From AC-32 sp963788215 (GTDB taxonomy: Bacteria; Actinomycetota; Thermoleophilia; Gaiellales; Gaiellaceae), in the NCBI GenBank assembly GCA_963788215.1, contig CAWBFX010000008.1:186001-250000 (forward strand): a stretch of DNA of 64,000 nucleotides. Direction: 5' to 3'. The position numbers and the translations under genes were made by a program. Positions 1 to 7,627 of the stretch are shown one piece after another. Within the stretch, counting starts at the first letter, position 1. The number at the start of each line of letters is the position of its first letter. Under the pieces are notes generated by a model that was given only the letters and a program-made list of their open reading frames with translations, searched no databases and was not told the origin of the DNA.

Positions 1-345
1 GTTCCCCCGTGTGCCCCCTCCTTGCGGGGCGGCCCCGGTCGGTTCAGCGTTTCAAGAGCCGGCCGGGGCTTTCGCACTTCAGGCGAGCGTTGTGTGCCTC
101 CCGCCGGGCAAAGCCCGGCTCCGGCGGCCAGCCGTTGCTAGTCCATGTGCTTCGCCGGAACGCAGGCCCGCGGCCGACTCTAGTGACAGGGACGGTCGCC
201 CAGCCGAGGGGACTCATCTGTGTCATAGGGGCGCCGAAGCGCGTTGGCCGTAGAGTCCTGCTACGAAGTCGGGGGCCGGGCGGCGGCCCCGCGGGCTTAT
301 GGGAGGACCGGGCGCCGAGCGCCTGGTCCTCGTCTTTCCCCCCTT
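1..345. other. Structured non-coding stretch, no convincing gene
   Basis: No reading frame here has protein-like composition. The DNA holds nested inverted repeats. An 11-bp stem with one G-U pair joins 32-42 to 59-69. GCCGGGC-AAA-GCCCGGC lies at 103-119. A GGGGCC/GGCCCC pair lies at 272-277 and 285-290, and a terminator-like hairpin at 304-330. GGACTC and GAGTCC segments flank a small GCGC-CGAA-GCGC hairpin. This looks like a structured RNA or the tail of a transcript that starts outside the window. I could not match it to tmRNA, RNase P RNA, SRP RNA or a known riboswitch core. Confidence 0.4.
304..340 (+). terminator. Intrinsic terminator-like hairpin
   Basis: A 12-bp stem (AGGACCGGGCGC with GCGCCTGGTCCT, one G-U pair) closes a CGA loop at 304-330 and is followed by CGTCTTTCC. 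It probably ends whatever transcript occupies 1-300 before the gene at 412. Confidence 0.6.
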
Positions 346-411
346 GAAGGGTCGGCTCCACTTTCGTAGATTTTCAGGTAGCGGCCTGCAAACGTCTGGA
401 AGGGGTCTCCC

Positions 412-993
412 TTGGATACGTACCACTACGTTCTCTACGTTCACCTGCTCTCGCTCTTCGTCGGCATTGGCGCAGCTGCGGTCCTTTCCGTCTGCCTCTT
501 CCAGCTTCGAGGCGCGCGTGAGCTGACGGACGCGCTGCCGTGGGGGCGGGTCGCCGGCAAGACCGGGCGGATGTTCCCGATCGCGATCCTCGGCCTCTTT
601 GGCTCGGGCGCGTACATGACGAGCGACGTCTGGACGTGGAGCACCGGGTGGATCCAGGTCGGCATCGCGGCTCTCGTCGTGCTCGCGATCCAGGGGCCCG
701 TGATCGCCGAGCGCTCGGGCAAGAAGCTCGAGCACGCCCTCCGCGAGAACGGTCCCGGACCGCTCGGGGAGAACGCGCGGCGGATGACCCGCTACCCCGG
801 ACTGTGGGTGACCGAGTTCAGCGCGATCGGTCTCGTGCTCGCGATCGTCTGGAACATGACGACGAAAGCAGGCACCGGCACCGCCATCGCCGCGGCGCTC
901 ATCGGCTACGGCGTCGGGGCGTCGCTCGGCCTCTTCTTCACCAGGGCGCCGGCCGCCGAGACCGAGGCCGTGGCGTCGCCCACCGGCTCGTAG
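412..993 (+). CDS. DUF2269-like integral membrane protein
   Basis: A 193-aa polytopic protein with about four hydrophobic segments, near residues 5-27, 60-78, 82-100 and 140-175. A His sits in the first segment (YVHLL), which is typical of small DUF2269-like membrane proteins. The TTG start is chosen because a good ribosome-binding site, GGAAGGGG, lies about 6 nt upstream. It converges on the exporter gene with a 4-nt gap. The biochemical role is unknown, and the family call rests on length and topology only. Confidence 0.6.
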   Translation: MDTYHYVLYVHLLSLFVGIGAAAVLSVCLFQLRGARELTDALPWGRVAGKTGRMFPIAILGLFGSGAYMTSDVWTWSTGWIQVGIAALVVLAIQGPVIAERSGKKLEHALRENGPGPLGENARRMTRYPGLWVTEFSAIGLVLAIVWNMTTKAGTGTAIAAALIGYGVGASLGLFFTRAPAAETEAVASPTGS

Positions 994-997
994 CGCT

Positions 998-2497
998 CTA
1001 ACGGGACTCGGTGGCGGGCGCGGCTGCCGGCGCGCGCATGCGCATCAGCGTTGCGGCCGCGAGCGCGCCCACGGCCACCGTGACGCAGCCGGCGATCAGG
1101 ATCGCGTTGAGGCCGCTCACGAACGCGACCGAAGCGGCATGCGCGACCGAGGGCTTGCCTCCCGCGGCCCGAACCCCGGTTGAGGCGACGGCCTGTCCAA
1201 GGTCGTGGCCGCGCGGGCCGAGGTTCGAGACCAGCGAGCTCGTCGCCCGCCGCTCGAGCACCGCTCCGAGCGCTGCCACTCCGACCGCGACGCCCGTCAG
1301 CCGGAAAGCGTTGTTGACGCCGGACGCCATTCCGGTACGGGACGGGTCGACGACACGCAGAGCCGCCCCGGCGATGGCCGGGTTCGCGAGGCCGATGCCG
1401 ATCCCGGCGACGATCAGGCCGGCGAGAAGGGCCGTCCACGACGAGTCTGCGGTGAGGCCGTGCATCAGGAGGAGCGCAACGGCGACGAGCCCGAGACCGA
1501 TCGCGATCTGCAGCCACAGCGACGCGGCCGGAGCGAACTTCCGCATCAGGATCGGCACCGCGAAGACGAACGCGGTCAGCGGGAGGAAGCGGACTCCCGC
1601 GCCCAGAGGCCCGAACCCGAGCACGTCCTGGAGGTAGATCGAGAGGTACGGAAAGAGCGCGAACATCCCGGAGCCGATGCAGAACGTTGCGATCGAGACG
1701 CCGAGAAACGCCGGCTGGCGGAACAACGTCATATCGAGCATCGGCCGCTCCTGCATCAGCTCGACGAAGACGAAGACGACCAGCAAGACGGCCCCGCCGA
1801 TCAGGCTGGCGAGGATGAGCGCGCTGCTCCAGCCGCTGGAGTTGCCCCGCAGGAGCCCGAAGACGATCAGGAACAGCGCCGCGGAGAGCGTGAGCAACCC
1901 CCAGAGGTCGGCCCGCACGGCGCCTTCGTCCCGCGACTCGTTCATCCGCGTCAGCGCCACCACCAGCGCGAACGCGCCTACGGGCACGTTCACGAAGAAG
2001 ACCCACTCCCAGCCGAGCCCTTCGGTGAGGAGGCCGCCGACGAGCGGGCCCGACGCGACCGCGGCGCCGATGGTCGCTCCCCAGATGGCGATTGCCCCGC
2101 CGCGCTCGGGACCGCGGTACTCGTGGCCGATCAGCGCAAGGGCTGTCGCGAAGAGCGCCGCGCCGCCGATGCCCTGAACTGCGCGTGCCACGTCGAGCGC
2201 GACAATGCTCCACGCGAAGCCGCAGACCAGCGAGGCGCTCGTGAAGACGATCACGCCGATCATGAAGACGAGCCGGCGGCCGTAACGATCCGACAGCGCT
2301 CCGGCGGTGAGGATCAGCGCGGCGAGCGTGAGTGCGTACGCGTCGACGACCCATTGGAGCCCCGTCAGGCTCGCGTCCAGGTCGCCCTGGATGCTCGGCA
2401 GCGCGACGTTCACGACTGTGATGTCGAGCAGCAGCATGAACGTCGTCGTACAAACCGCGACGAGCGTCCACCGGCGGGCCTGAGCGCTTTGGTCCAT
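998..2497 (-). CDS. MFS drug exporter, DHA2 (EmrB/QacA) family
   Basis: A 499-aa major facilitator with 14 predicted membrane helices, the length and topology of the DHA2 proton-antiport drug exporters. The N-terminus runs straight into helix 1 (TTFMLLLDITVVNVALPSI), whose D-x-TVVNVALP motif marks this family. Motif A appears as GALSDRYGRR in loop 2-3, and the helix-5 region reads WEWVFFVNVPVG. The likely role is export of hydrophobic toxicants across the inner membrane; the substrate cannot be predicted. It stands alone with no adjacent regulator. A TAGGAT hexamer 9 nt upstream of the ATG suggests leaderless transcription. Confidence 0.9.
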   Translation of the reverse strand: MDQSAQARRWTLVAVCTTTFMLLLDITVVNVALPSIQGDLDASLTGLQWVVDAYALTLAALILTAGALSDRYGRRLVFMIGVIVFTSASLVCGFAWSIVALDVARAVQGIGGAALFATALALIGHEYRGPERGGAIAIWGATIGAAVASGPLVGGLLTEGLGWEWVFFVNVPVGAFALVVALTRMNESRDEGAVRADLWGLLTLSAALFLIVFGLLRGNSSGWSSALILASLIGGAVLLVVFVFVELMQERPMLDMTLFRQPAFLGVSIATFCIGSGMFALFPYLSIYLQDVLGFGPLGAGVRFLPLTAFVFAVPILMRKFAPAASLWLQIAIGLGLVAVALLLMHGLTADSSWTALLAGLIVAGIGIGLANPAIAGAALRVVDPSRTGMASGVNNAFRLTGVAVGVAALGAVLERRATSSLVSNLGPRGHDLGQAVASTGVRAAGGKPSVAHAASVAFVSGLNAILIAGCVTVAVGALAAATLMRMRAPAAAPATESR

Positions 2498-2506
2498 GAG
2501 CCGGCG

Positions 2507-2512
2507 ATCCTA
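2507..2512 (-). promoter_or_regulatory. -10 hexamer TAGGAT for the DHA2 exporter
   Basis: TAGGAT on the minus strand ends 9 nt before the ATG at 2497, leaving no room for a Shine-Dalgarno site. It fits a leaderless start. No clear -35 is seen. Confidence 0.5.
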
Positions 2513-2540
2513 GCGAGCCACGCTTTGCTCCCACGCATAG

Positions 2541-2565
2541 AAAAGGGCCGGCTCAGCGCCGGCCC
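2541..2565 (-). terminator. GC-rich hairpin with U-tract on the minus strand
   Basis: GGGCCGGC-loop-GCCGGCCC at 2545-2565 is flanked by AAAA at 2541-2544, which is TTTT after the stem on the minus strand. It lies upstream of the exporter and so may shield it from read-through. No minus-strand gene that it would terminate is visible. Confidence 0.5.
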
Positions 2566-2587
2566 ATTTCAACTGACCCTTTGACGA

Positions 2588-2612
2588 CGAAACGGCCTAA
2601 GTGGCCGTTTCG
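2588..2612. repeat. 10-bp perfect inverted repeat
   Basis: CGAAACGGCC-TAAGT-GGCCGTTTCG is a perfect hairpin between the divergent exporter and ygfZ genes, 22 nt from the preceding hairpin. It could be part of a bidirectional terminator or an operator. No U-tract follows it. Confidence 0.5.
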
Positions 2613-2698
2613 TACGAGGGGGATGGGGAGGTGGGTCGCGATGTGTATCGGCGCGTCCAGCAGCTCTGGAGTCCCCCGATCGAGTGAATCGCGGTGCC

Positions 2699-2704
2699 TA
2701 CACT
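2699..2704 (+). promoter_or_regulatory. -10 hexamer TACACT for ygfZ
   Basis: TACACT ends 7 nt before the ATG at 2712, matching the leaderless spacing used by many genes here. This is the main reason for choosing 2712 over 2709 or GTG 2694. Confidence 0.45.
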
Positions 2705-2711
2705 GAGGATG

Positions 2712-3473
2712 ATGGAGGCGCTGGCATCCACGCTCTTCGCGCTTGACCGCGGGTACGTCCGCGTCGCCGGGCCGGAGGCCGCGGACTTCCTCGAGCGCAT
2801 GCTCTCGAACGAGGTCGCATCGCTCGCGCCCGGAGAGGCCCGGCAGGCGCTGCTGCTCACGCCCAAGAGCCGGATCGTCGCGCCGCTGCGGGTCGTGCGC
2901 GAGGGGGGCGCCGACTTCGTGCTGATCACGGAGAGCGAGCTCGCCGAGGTCGTCGCATCGACCCTCGTACGCGCGCGGTTCGCGGCGAAATGCGAGGTCG
3001 CGGTCGAGCCCCACCACGGCTGGCTGCGGCTGGGCGCGGGCGAAGGGATCCCGAACGGCGACTACGGGGTCGAGGCGTACGAAGGTTGGAGCGACGAGCC
3101 GGTCGAGGGCGTCGATCCGAGCGAGCTCGAGGCGCTGCGCATCGAGGCGGGCATGCCGGCCTGGGGCAAGGAGCTCGACGAGACGGTTCTTCCCGCGGAG
3201 GCCGGCCTCGACGCGACGCATGTCTCCTTCACGAAGGGCTGCTACCCCGGCCAGGAGCCCATCGCGCGGCTGCACTACCGCGGCCGCCCGAACCGGCGGC
3301 TCCGGCGGCTCGAGGTCGAGGGCGCGAAGCCCGGCGACGAGATCCTGCTCGGCGAAAAGGCCGTGGGCCGCGTGACGAGCGCGGTGCCGGGAAGGGCTCT
3401 CGGCTACGTGAGACGCGAGGTTCCGGACGACGCTGAGCTCGAGATCGGCGGCCAACCCGCCCGGCTACACTGA
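2712..3473 (+). CDS. ygfZ: YgfZ/GcvT-fold folate-binding protein
   Basis: A 253-aa protein of the YgfZ family, tetrahydrofolate-binding relatives of the glycine-cleavage T-protein that support maturation or repair of certain Fe-S enzymes, including the tRNA methylthiotransferase MiaB in E. coli. The family signature K-G-C-Y-x-G-Q-E is intact at residues 175-182, with its conserved Cys. The ends match the usual GcvT-like N-domain and C-terminal barrel, though the protein is shorter than E. coli YgfZ (about 326 aa). The next feature, a tRNA gene, begins 7 nt after the stop, so read-through transcription is likely. Confidence 0.88.
   Translation: MEALASTLFALDRGYVRVAGPEAADFLERMLSNEVASLAPGEARQALLLTPKSRIVAPLRVVREGGADFVLITESELAEVVASTLVRARFAAKCEVAVEPHHGWLRLGAGEGIPNGDYGVEAYEGWSDEPVEGVDPSELEALRIEAGMPAWGKELDETVLPAEAGLDATHVSFTKGCYPGQEPIARLHYRGRPNRRLRRLEVEGAKPGDEILLGEKAVGRVTSAVPGRALGYVRREVPDDAELEIGGQPARLH
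3466..3471 (+). promoter_or_regulatory. Possible -10 TACACT for the tRNA gene
   Basis: TACACT overlaps the last codons of ygfZ and ends 9 nt before the mature 5' end of the tRNA. It could give the tRNA its own start. It is a repeat of the hexamer found before ygfZ. Confidence 0.35.
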
Positions 3474-3480
3474 CCTCCCC

Positions 3481-3553
3481 GCGCCCGTAGCTCAGGGGAT
3501 AGAGCGCTGCCCTGCGGAGGCAGAGGTCGCATGTTCGAATCATGCCGGGCGCA
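3481..3553 (+). tRNA. tRNA-Arg, anticodon GCG
   Basis: A complete 73-nt cloverleaf. The acceptor pairs GCGCCCG (3481-3487) with CGGGCGC (3546-3552), with discriminator A3553. The D-stem is GCTC/GAGC, with A20 in the loop as expected for arginine tRNAs. The anticodon stem CTGCC/GGCAG encloses CTGCGGA, giving anticodon GCG at 3514-3516, which reads CGC. The T-arm is GCATG-TTCGAAT-CATGC. No CCA is encoded. The ATG of the next gene starts at the discriminator base. Confidence 0.95.
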
Positions 3554-4149
3554 TGTCCAAGGTCGTCGCACTCATGTCCATGTCCCTCGACGGGTTCGTC
3601 GCCGACGCGACCGACGGGGTTGACGAAGTCTTCGACTGGTACTTCTCGGGCGACGTCGAATTCCCCATAAAGAGCCCGACGATGGAAATGACGTTCCGAG
3701 TCTCGCCGCAAAGCGCCGAGCATCTGCGGAGCCTCATGCCGGAGGTGGGGGCCATGCTCACTGGCCGGCGCACGTTCGACCGCGCCGGCGGGTGGGGCGG
3801 CCAGCACCCCTGGGGTCCCGCGTTCGTCGTCACCCACAACGTGCCCGACGGCTGGCCTCGGCCCGGCTCGACGGTTCACTTCGTCACCGACGGCATCGAG
3901 AGCGCCGTCGCTCAGGCCAAAACAGCTGCCGGCCCGAAGTCTGTGGGAGTCCACGGCGCTCAGACGATCCAGCAGTGTCTGGACGCCGGGCTGCTCGACG
4001 AGATCCACATCGATCTGGCCGCCGTGCTGCTCGGCGAAGGGGTGCGGCTGTTCGACCACCTGGCCAACACGCCGGTCGTCCTCGGGAATCCGCGAGTCGT
4101 CGCCGGGGTGGGCGTCACACACCTGCGCTATCCCGTGCACGCCTCTTAA
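3553..4149 (+). CDS. RibD C-terminal/dihydrofolate reductase-like reductase
   Basis: A 198-aa protein of the RibD_C/DHFR superfamily, NADPH-dependent reductases often annotated dihydrofolate reductase family protein. It opens with VVALMSMSLDGFVAD, the usual first strand and helix, and has GRRTFDRAGGW and GAQTIQQCLDAGLLDEIHIDLAAVLLG, the typical cofactor-domain segments. The true substrate is unknown. The ATG uses tRNA base A3553 as its first base, so any transcript cut by the normal tRNA 3'-end nuclease would lose its start codon. Later Met codons at 3574 and 3580 are possible but would remove the first beta strand. Confidence 0.85.
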   Translation: MSKVVALMSMSLDGFVADATDGVDEVFDWYFSGDVEFPIKSPTMEMTFRVSPQSAEHLRSLMPEVGAMLTGRRTFDRAGGWGGQHPWGPAFVVTHNVPDGWPRPGSTVHFVTDGIESAVAQAKTAAGPKSVGVHGAQTIQQCLDAGLLDEIHIDLAAVLLGEGVRLFDHLANTPVVLGNPRVVAGVGVTHLRYPVHAS

Positions 4150-4164
4150 GCGGCGTTACACGTC

Positions 4165-4194
4165 TTGACAACGCTCCTCGCGGCGGTTTTAGAT
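4165..4194 (+). promoter_or_regulatory. Sigma-70-type promoter for the APC permease
   Basis: A perfect -35 TTGACA (4165-4170) and a TTAGAT -10 (4189-4194) with an 18-nt spacer put transcription start near 4201. An AGGAGGAG ribosome site (about 4210-4217) precedes the ATG at 4220. Confidence 0.55.
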
Positions 4195-4219
4195 CGCTGA
4201 TCCACACTCAGGAGGAGCG

Positions 4220-5827
4220 ATGTCGGACATAGCGCACCCAGGGGAGATCCCGGCGACCGCGGCCGATCGCGACGAGGACGCGCGGCTCGAGAACCTCGGC
4301 TACAAGCCTCAGCTCAACCGTGTTCTCGGCTTCTTCGAGAACTTCGCCGTCGGGTTCACCTACCTGTCGCCGATGGTCGGCATCTACTCGTTGTTCATCC
4401 TCGGCGTCGCGCTCGCAGGCCCCGCGTACATCTGGCTGACGTTCATCCCGCTGATCGGGATGTTCTTCGTCGCCCTCGTCTTCGGCGAGCTCGCGAGCCA
4501 CTACCCGGTCGCCGGCGCGCTCTACCAGTACTCGAAGTTCTCGGTCGGTGCGGCGTACGGCTGGTTCGTGGGGTGGTTCTACGGAATCGCGCTGCTCGTC
4601 ACGGTGGCCGCGGTCGACACCGGATCGGTCGGGTACATCACGGCGCTCTTCCACAACTGGTTCGGTACGAACTGGGATCCGACGAACCACACGACGGTCC
4701 TGTTGATCACGCTCGTCCTCCTGGCGATCCAGACGACCCTCAACATCACCGGCGCCAAGGTGATGGGCCGCGTCGCGCAGTTCGGCGTCGGCGTGGAGAT
4801 CCTCGGGACGCTCGGCATCGCGCTGATCCTTGCGATCCACGGCTTCCACCACGGCCTCGGCTTCCTCTTCTCGTCCCAGGGCGCCACGCACGCCTCGACG
4901 AATGCCTACGGCATCGGTTTCGGCGGCAGCTGGCTCTCGGCGGCGCTGGTCGCAGTGCTCGCGCCGGTGTACATCTTCTACGGCTTCGAGTCGTGCGGCG
5001 ACATCGCCGAGGAGACGAAGGACGCGGGCACGAAGATCCCGAAGGCGATGCGTTGGGCGCTGATCTGGGGCGGCATCGGCTCGCTGATCCTGACCGCCGC
5101 GCTCCTGCTCGCGATGCCGGACAACGAGCCCGTCAAGACGGTCGTCGCTGGCGGCGGTGTGCCGGCCATCCTCGCCCAGCTCTCGAGCGCGATGCAGGAC
5201 TTCCTGCTCCTGCTGATCATCTTCGCGTTCTTCTCCTGCGGGAGCGCGATCCAGGGCGCGGGCAGCCGGCTCGCGTTCTCGTTCGCACGCGACGGCGCGC
5301 TGCCGGGCTCCGGTTGGCTGTCGAGGGTGCACGCGAAGTTCCGGACGCCCGTCAACGCGCTGACCGTCGGCGCGCTCGTCTCGGTGCTGTTCGTGCTCCT
5401 CGTCTACTACCAGCCAAAGCACAACGTCGACCTCGGCTTCATCACCTATCCGGCGAACACGACGGCGCTCTACTCACTGATCTCGTTCGCCGTCAGCGGC
5501 ATCTACCTCTCGTTCCTGCTGACCGTGATCGCGGCGATCGTCGCGCGGGCGCGCGGCTGGGTTCCCGAGGGCGTGTTCAAGCTCGGCAAGTGGGGCTGGA
5601 CGGTGACGCTCGTCGCCGCCGCCTACCTCGGGCTGATGCTGCTGAACGTCGTCGTTCCGAGTGGGCTCTCGAGCGGGCGCGCGCTCTTCAACCTCGACTG
5701 GATCACGCTACTCGTGATGGCGATCATCGCGGTGATCGGCGCGGCGTACTTCGTGCTCGCGCGGCCGGATCGTAAGGTCGGGCAGCACGTGCACGACACG
5801 CTCGAGCCGACGGGAGCTGAACGGTAA
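4220..5827 (+). CDS. APC-family amino-acid permease
   Basis: A 535-aa amino acid-polyamine-organocation transporter with about 12-14 membrane helices. Helix 1 carries the unwound Gly-rich region (FAVGFTYLSPMVGIYSLF) and helix 2 begins ELASHYPVAGALYQYSK, both characteristic of the family. The helix 5-6 region YIFYGFESCGDIAEETKDA carries the conserved GFES-x-x-x-x-EET motif seen in GabP and related permeases. It probably imports an amino acid or amine by proton symport; the substrate is not readable. It is monocistronic, with its own promoter and a strong ribosome site, and a hairpin cluster follows it. Confidence 0.9.
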   Translation: MSDIAHPGEIPATAADRDEDARLENLGYKPQLNRVLGFFENFAVGFTYLSPMVGIYSLFILGVALAGPAYIWLTFIPLIGMFFVALVFGELASHYPVAGALYQYSKFSVGAAYGWFVGWFYGIALLVTVAAVDTGSVGYITALFHNWFGTNWDPTNHTTVLLITLVLLAIQTTLNITGAKVMGRVAQFGVGVEILGTLGIALILAIHGFHHGLGFLFSSQGATHASTNAYGIGFGGSWLSAALVAVLAPVYIFYGFESCGDIAEETKDAGTKIPKAMRWALIWGGIGSLILTAALLLAMPDNEPVKTVVAGGGVPAILAQLSSAMQDFLLLLIIFAFFSCGSAIQGAGSRLAFSFARDGALPGSGWLSRVHAKFRTPVNALTVGALVSVLFVLLVYYQPKHNVDLGFITYPANTTALYSLISFAVSGIYLSFLLTVIAAIVARARGWVPEGVFKLGKWGWTVTLVAAAYLGLMLLNVVVPSGLSSGRALFNLDWITLLVMAIIAVIGAAYFVLARPDRKVGQHVHDTLEPTGAER

Positions 5828-5854
5828 GAGCGAGGTAGCGGGCGGCAAGTGGGA

Positions 5855-5923
5855 GAAGCCGGGATGCCGATCCCCGGCTTCACCGCCCGGACCAAGAGAA
5901 AGACCGGGCCGGCTTCGTGCCGG
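5855..5923. terminator. Hairpin cluster between convergent genes
   Basis: GAAGCC-GGGAT-GCCG-ATCCC-GGCTTC at 5855-5881 (one bulged C) is followed by CCGGC-TTCGT-GCCGG at about 5909-5923. These lie between the convergent permease and glycosyltransferase genes and probably act as a bidirectional terminator. Confidence 0.55.
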
Positions 5924-5936
5924 GCGCATGGCGCAA

Positions 5937-7376
5937 CTACTTCCAGCGGCGACCCGACCCCACGATGTACTGGCCGTACCCGCGTAGCGCGGCTGCGGAC
6001 GTCAGCACCTGGTACGCGAAGAGGTAGCCGAGGAAGCCGCGCTTGTCACGCTGCGGATGGATGTCGAGAGTCCGGAACACGTGACGCGCCTGCCACCGCT
6101 GCAGGAACCCGAAGACGACAAGCGTGATCGGAAGGAGCAGCATCGACCACCAGCCGAAGATCAACGGGTAGCCGAAGACGAAGAGGATGACTCCAGGGAC
6201 CCAGAAGAAGATGATGCCGATGTCGAGGAGTGGCACGAGGTAATCGATACCGGCTACTAGCTTCGCGAGCACGCGGGGTTGTGTCCGAGGCGGATGTGTC
6301 TTGAGGCCCTCGAGCATCCCGCGCGCCCAGCGAGAGCGCTGGCTCAGCAGACGGCCCAGTCGTTCGGGCACAGCCGTGAAGCCGAGCGCGACGGGCTCGT
6401 ACTGGACGAGCCCGCGAGTGCCGAGCATCCCCCAAGTGAGCACGATGTCTTCGCCGATCGAGTCGGGCCAACCGCCGACGGCACGCACGTCACTCGTCCA
6501 GTAGGCCGAGAACGCTCCTTGAGCGACTAGTGCGGTGTTGTACGCGGCCTGCATCCGCTTCACGCCGTTGATCCCCAGTCGGTAGTCCCACTGCTGCATC
6601 CGGGTGACGTACGTCGCGAGTGGATTGTCGGCGACGAGCGCCGCTGCGCACGCTGAGACGTGCTGGCCCTGCGGTGCGTTCGTGAGCCGAACGACGAGGC
6701 GCGTGAGCGACTGTTCTTGCAGATATGTGTCGGCATCGACCGTGACCACGATCGGTGTCGTCACGGTCGCGAGGGCAGCGTTGAGCGCGTTGTGCTTGCC
6801 CTGCTTCGCCTCGAAGACACGTCGGTACCGGAGCCCGAGACGACCGGCCGCAGCGTCTGCGCGGGCTGCGGTCTCGTCGGTCGAGTTGTTGTCTGCGACG
6901 ACGACTTCCAGCGGCCCTTCATATGCGAGCTCGCTGATGCGCTCGAGGGTGCGGACGATCGCCTCGCCTTCGTTCCAGGCCGCCACGATGATGGTCACCG
7001 CCGGCCAGCCGTCCGGTCGGTCGCCTTCGGGCGGCTCGAGTGGAAGCCATTCGTAACGGGTGATGACGAGCGTGAAGATCATGAACCCGATAACGAGGGC
7101 GGGGACGTAGGCGAGGAAGATCGGAATCACCCAGCCTGCGACGGGGCCGATCGCCTTCTCGAGCTCACCTCTCCATGGCCCTGAGGCCCAGACGCTCAAC
7201 GCCGCCCAGGCAAGGGTGAGCGTGAAGGCGATTGCGAAGCGGACGGTAGGTCGAAGGCCTGATACCGGAGCTTTGCGCCGCGTCAGCCCGCCGAGCTTTC
7301 GGTGCAGATCAGGAGACTCAGGATCGCCGTTGCCGACAGCGATCTCGTTCTCGATTGAGGGCCTGGGCGACGGCAT
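5937..7376 (-). CDS. Membrane glycosyltransferase family 2 (PgaC/IcaA-like)
   Basis: A 479-aa processive-type GT2 enzyme with two N-terminal membrane helices (about 48-65 and 80-105), a cytoplasmic GT-A domain and a C-terminal helix cluster. Diagnostic residues are AAWNEGE, the nucleotide-binding ADNNSTDET, the metal-binding DADT, the GED acid motif (DSIGEDIVL) and QRSRWARG, the Q-x-x-R-W motif of processive synthases. It resembles poly-N-acetylglucosamine synthases, but the sugar is not provable from sequence. It stands alone; no deacetylase or export partner is adjacent. Confidence 0.85.
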   Translation of the reverse strand: MPSPRPSIENEIAVGNGDPESPDLHRKLGGLTRRKAPVSGLRPTVRFAIAFTLTLAWAALSVWASGPWRGELEKAIGPVAGWVIPIFLAYVPALVIGFMIFTLVITRYEWLPLEPPEGDRPDGWPAVTIIVAAWNEGEAIVRTLERISELAYEGPLEVVVADNNSTDETAARADAAAGRLGLRYRRVFEAKQGKHNALNAALATVTTPIVVTVDADTYLQEQSLTRLVVRLTNAPQGQHVSACAAALVADNPLATYVTRMQQWDYRLGINGVKRMQAAYNTALVAQGAFSAYWTSDVRAVGGWPDSIGEDIVLTWGMLGTRGLVQYEPVALGFTAVPERLGRLLSQRSRWARGMLEGLKTHPPRTQPRVLAKLVAGIDYLVPLLDIGIIFFWVPGVILFVFGYPLIFGWWSMLLLPITLVVFGFLQRWQARHVFRTLDIHPQRDKRGFLGYLFAYQVLTSAAALRGYGQYIVGSGRRWK

Positions 7377-7444
7377 GAGTCTTTCTCAGGCGTGCGCCCT
7401 CGAGCATAGGCCGCGTTCAGGCTGGGCTACTGCGAAGCGCGACC

Positions 7445-7473
7445 TGGCCACCGACCAGATCGTGCCGTATGCT
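7445..7473 (+). promoter_or_regulatory. Putative promoter of the rsgA leader
   Basis: TGGCCA (7445-7450), a 17-nt spacer and TATGCT (7468-7473) would start RNA near 7480, about 11 nt before the GAAGGAGG ribosome site of the leader ORF. Confidence 0.4.
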
Positions 7474-7505
7474 TCGGAAGACCCGCGACGGAAGGAGGTT
7501 CGACA

Positions 7506-7550
7506 ATGTCAGAGCTGTTCTCTCGCCGAGCCTCCGGCTGCGCGCGCTAG
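7506..7550 (+). CDS. 14-aa leader peptide upstream of rsgA
   Basis: An unusually strong ribosome site (GAAGGAGG, 7491-7498) sits 7 nt before an ATG that encodes only MSELFSRRASGCAR and then TAG. The last codons and the stop lie inside an inverted repeat (7527-7573), and an intrinsic terminator follows at 7579-7599. The layout of strong translation signal, tiny ORF, hairpin and terminator, then a real gene is that of a translated attenuator leader. The peptide contains three Arg and one Cys, none in a run, so the sensed signal is not obvious. It may report general translation status, fitting rsgA, a ribosome-assembly gene. Function is inferred. Confidence 0.55.
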   Translation: MSELFSRRASGCAR

Positions 7551-7599
7551 GCGCGCGCGACTCCTGAGGCTCGCCCATGCGCCCAAACGGGCGCTTTTT
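7527..7599 (+). promoter_or_regulatory. Attenuator: hairpin over the leader stop plus intrinsic terminator
   Basis: The outer stem pairs CGAGCCTC (7527-7534) with GAGGCTCG (7566-7573). The inner stem pairs GCGCGCGC (7540-7547) with its copy (7551-7558) around the TAG stop. Five nt later, GCGCCC-AAAC-GGGCGC (7579-7594) followed by TTTTT is a textbook intrinsic terminator. A ribosome reaching the leader stop would open the first hairpin. How that changes the terminator is not clear from static pairing. Confidence 0.6.
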
Positions 7600-7627
7600 C
7601 GTTCCTCAGAAGCCAAAGGAGACTTTG

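Noticed and set aside
1..345. tmRNA, RNase P RNA, 4.5S RNA or c-di-AMP riboswitch
   Set aside because: None of their conserved core strings could be found, and no acceptor-like end exists for tmRNA.
7577..7627. ATG 7577 as the rsgA start
   Set aside because: It lies inside the terminator hairpin and adds residues not typical of RsgA; TTG 7628 has a good ribosome site.
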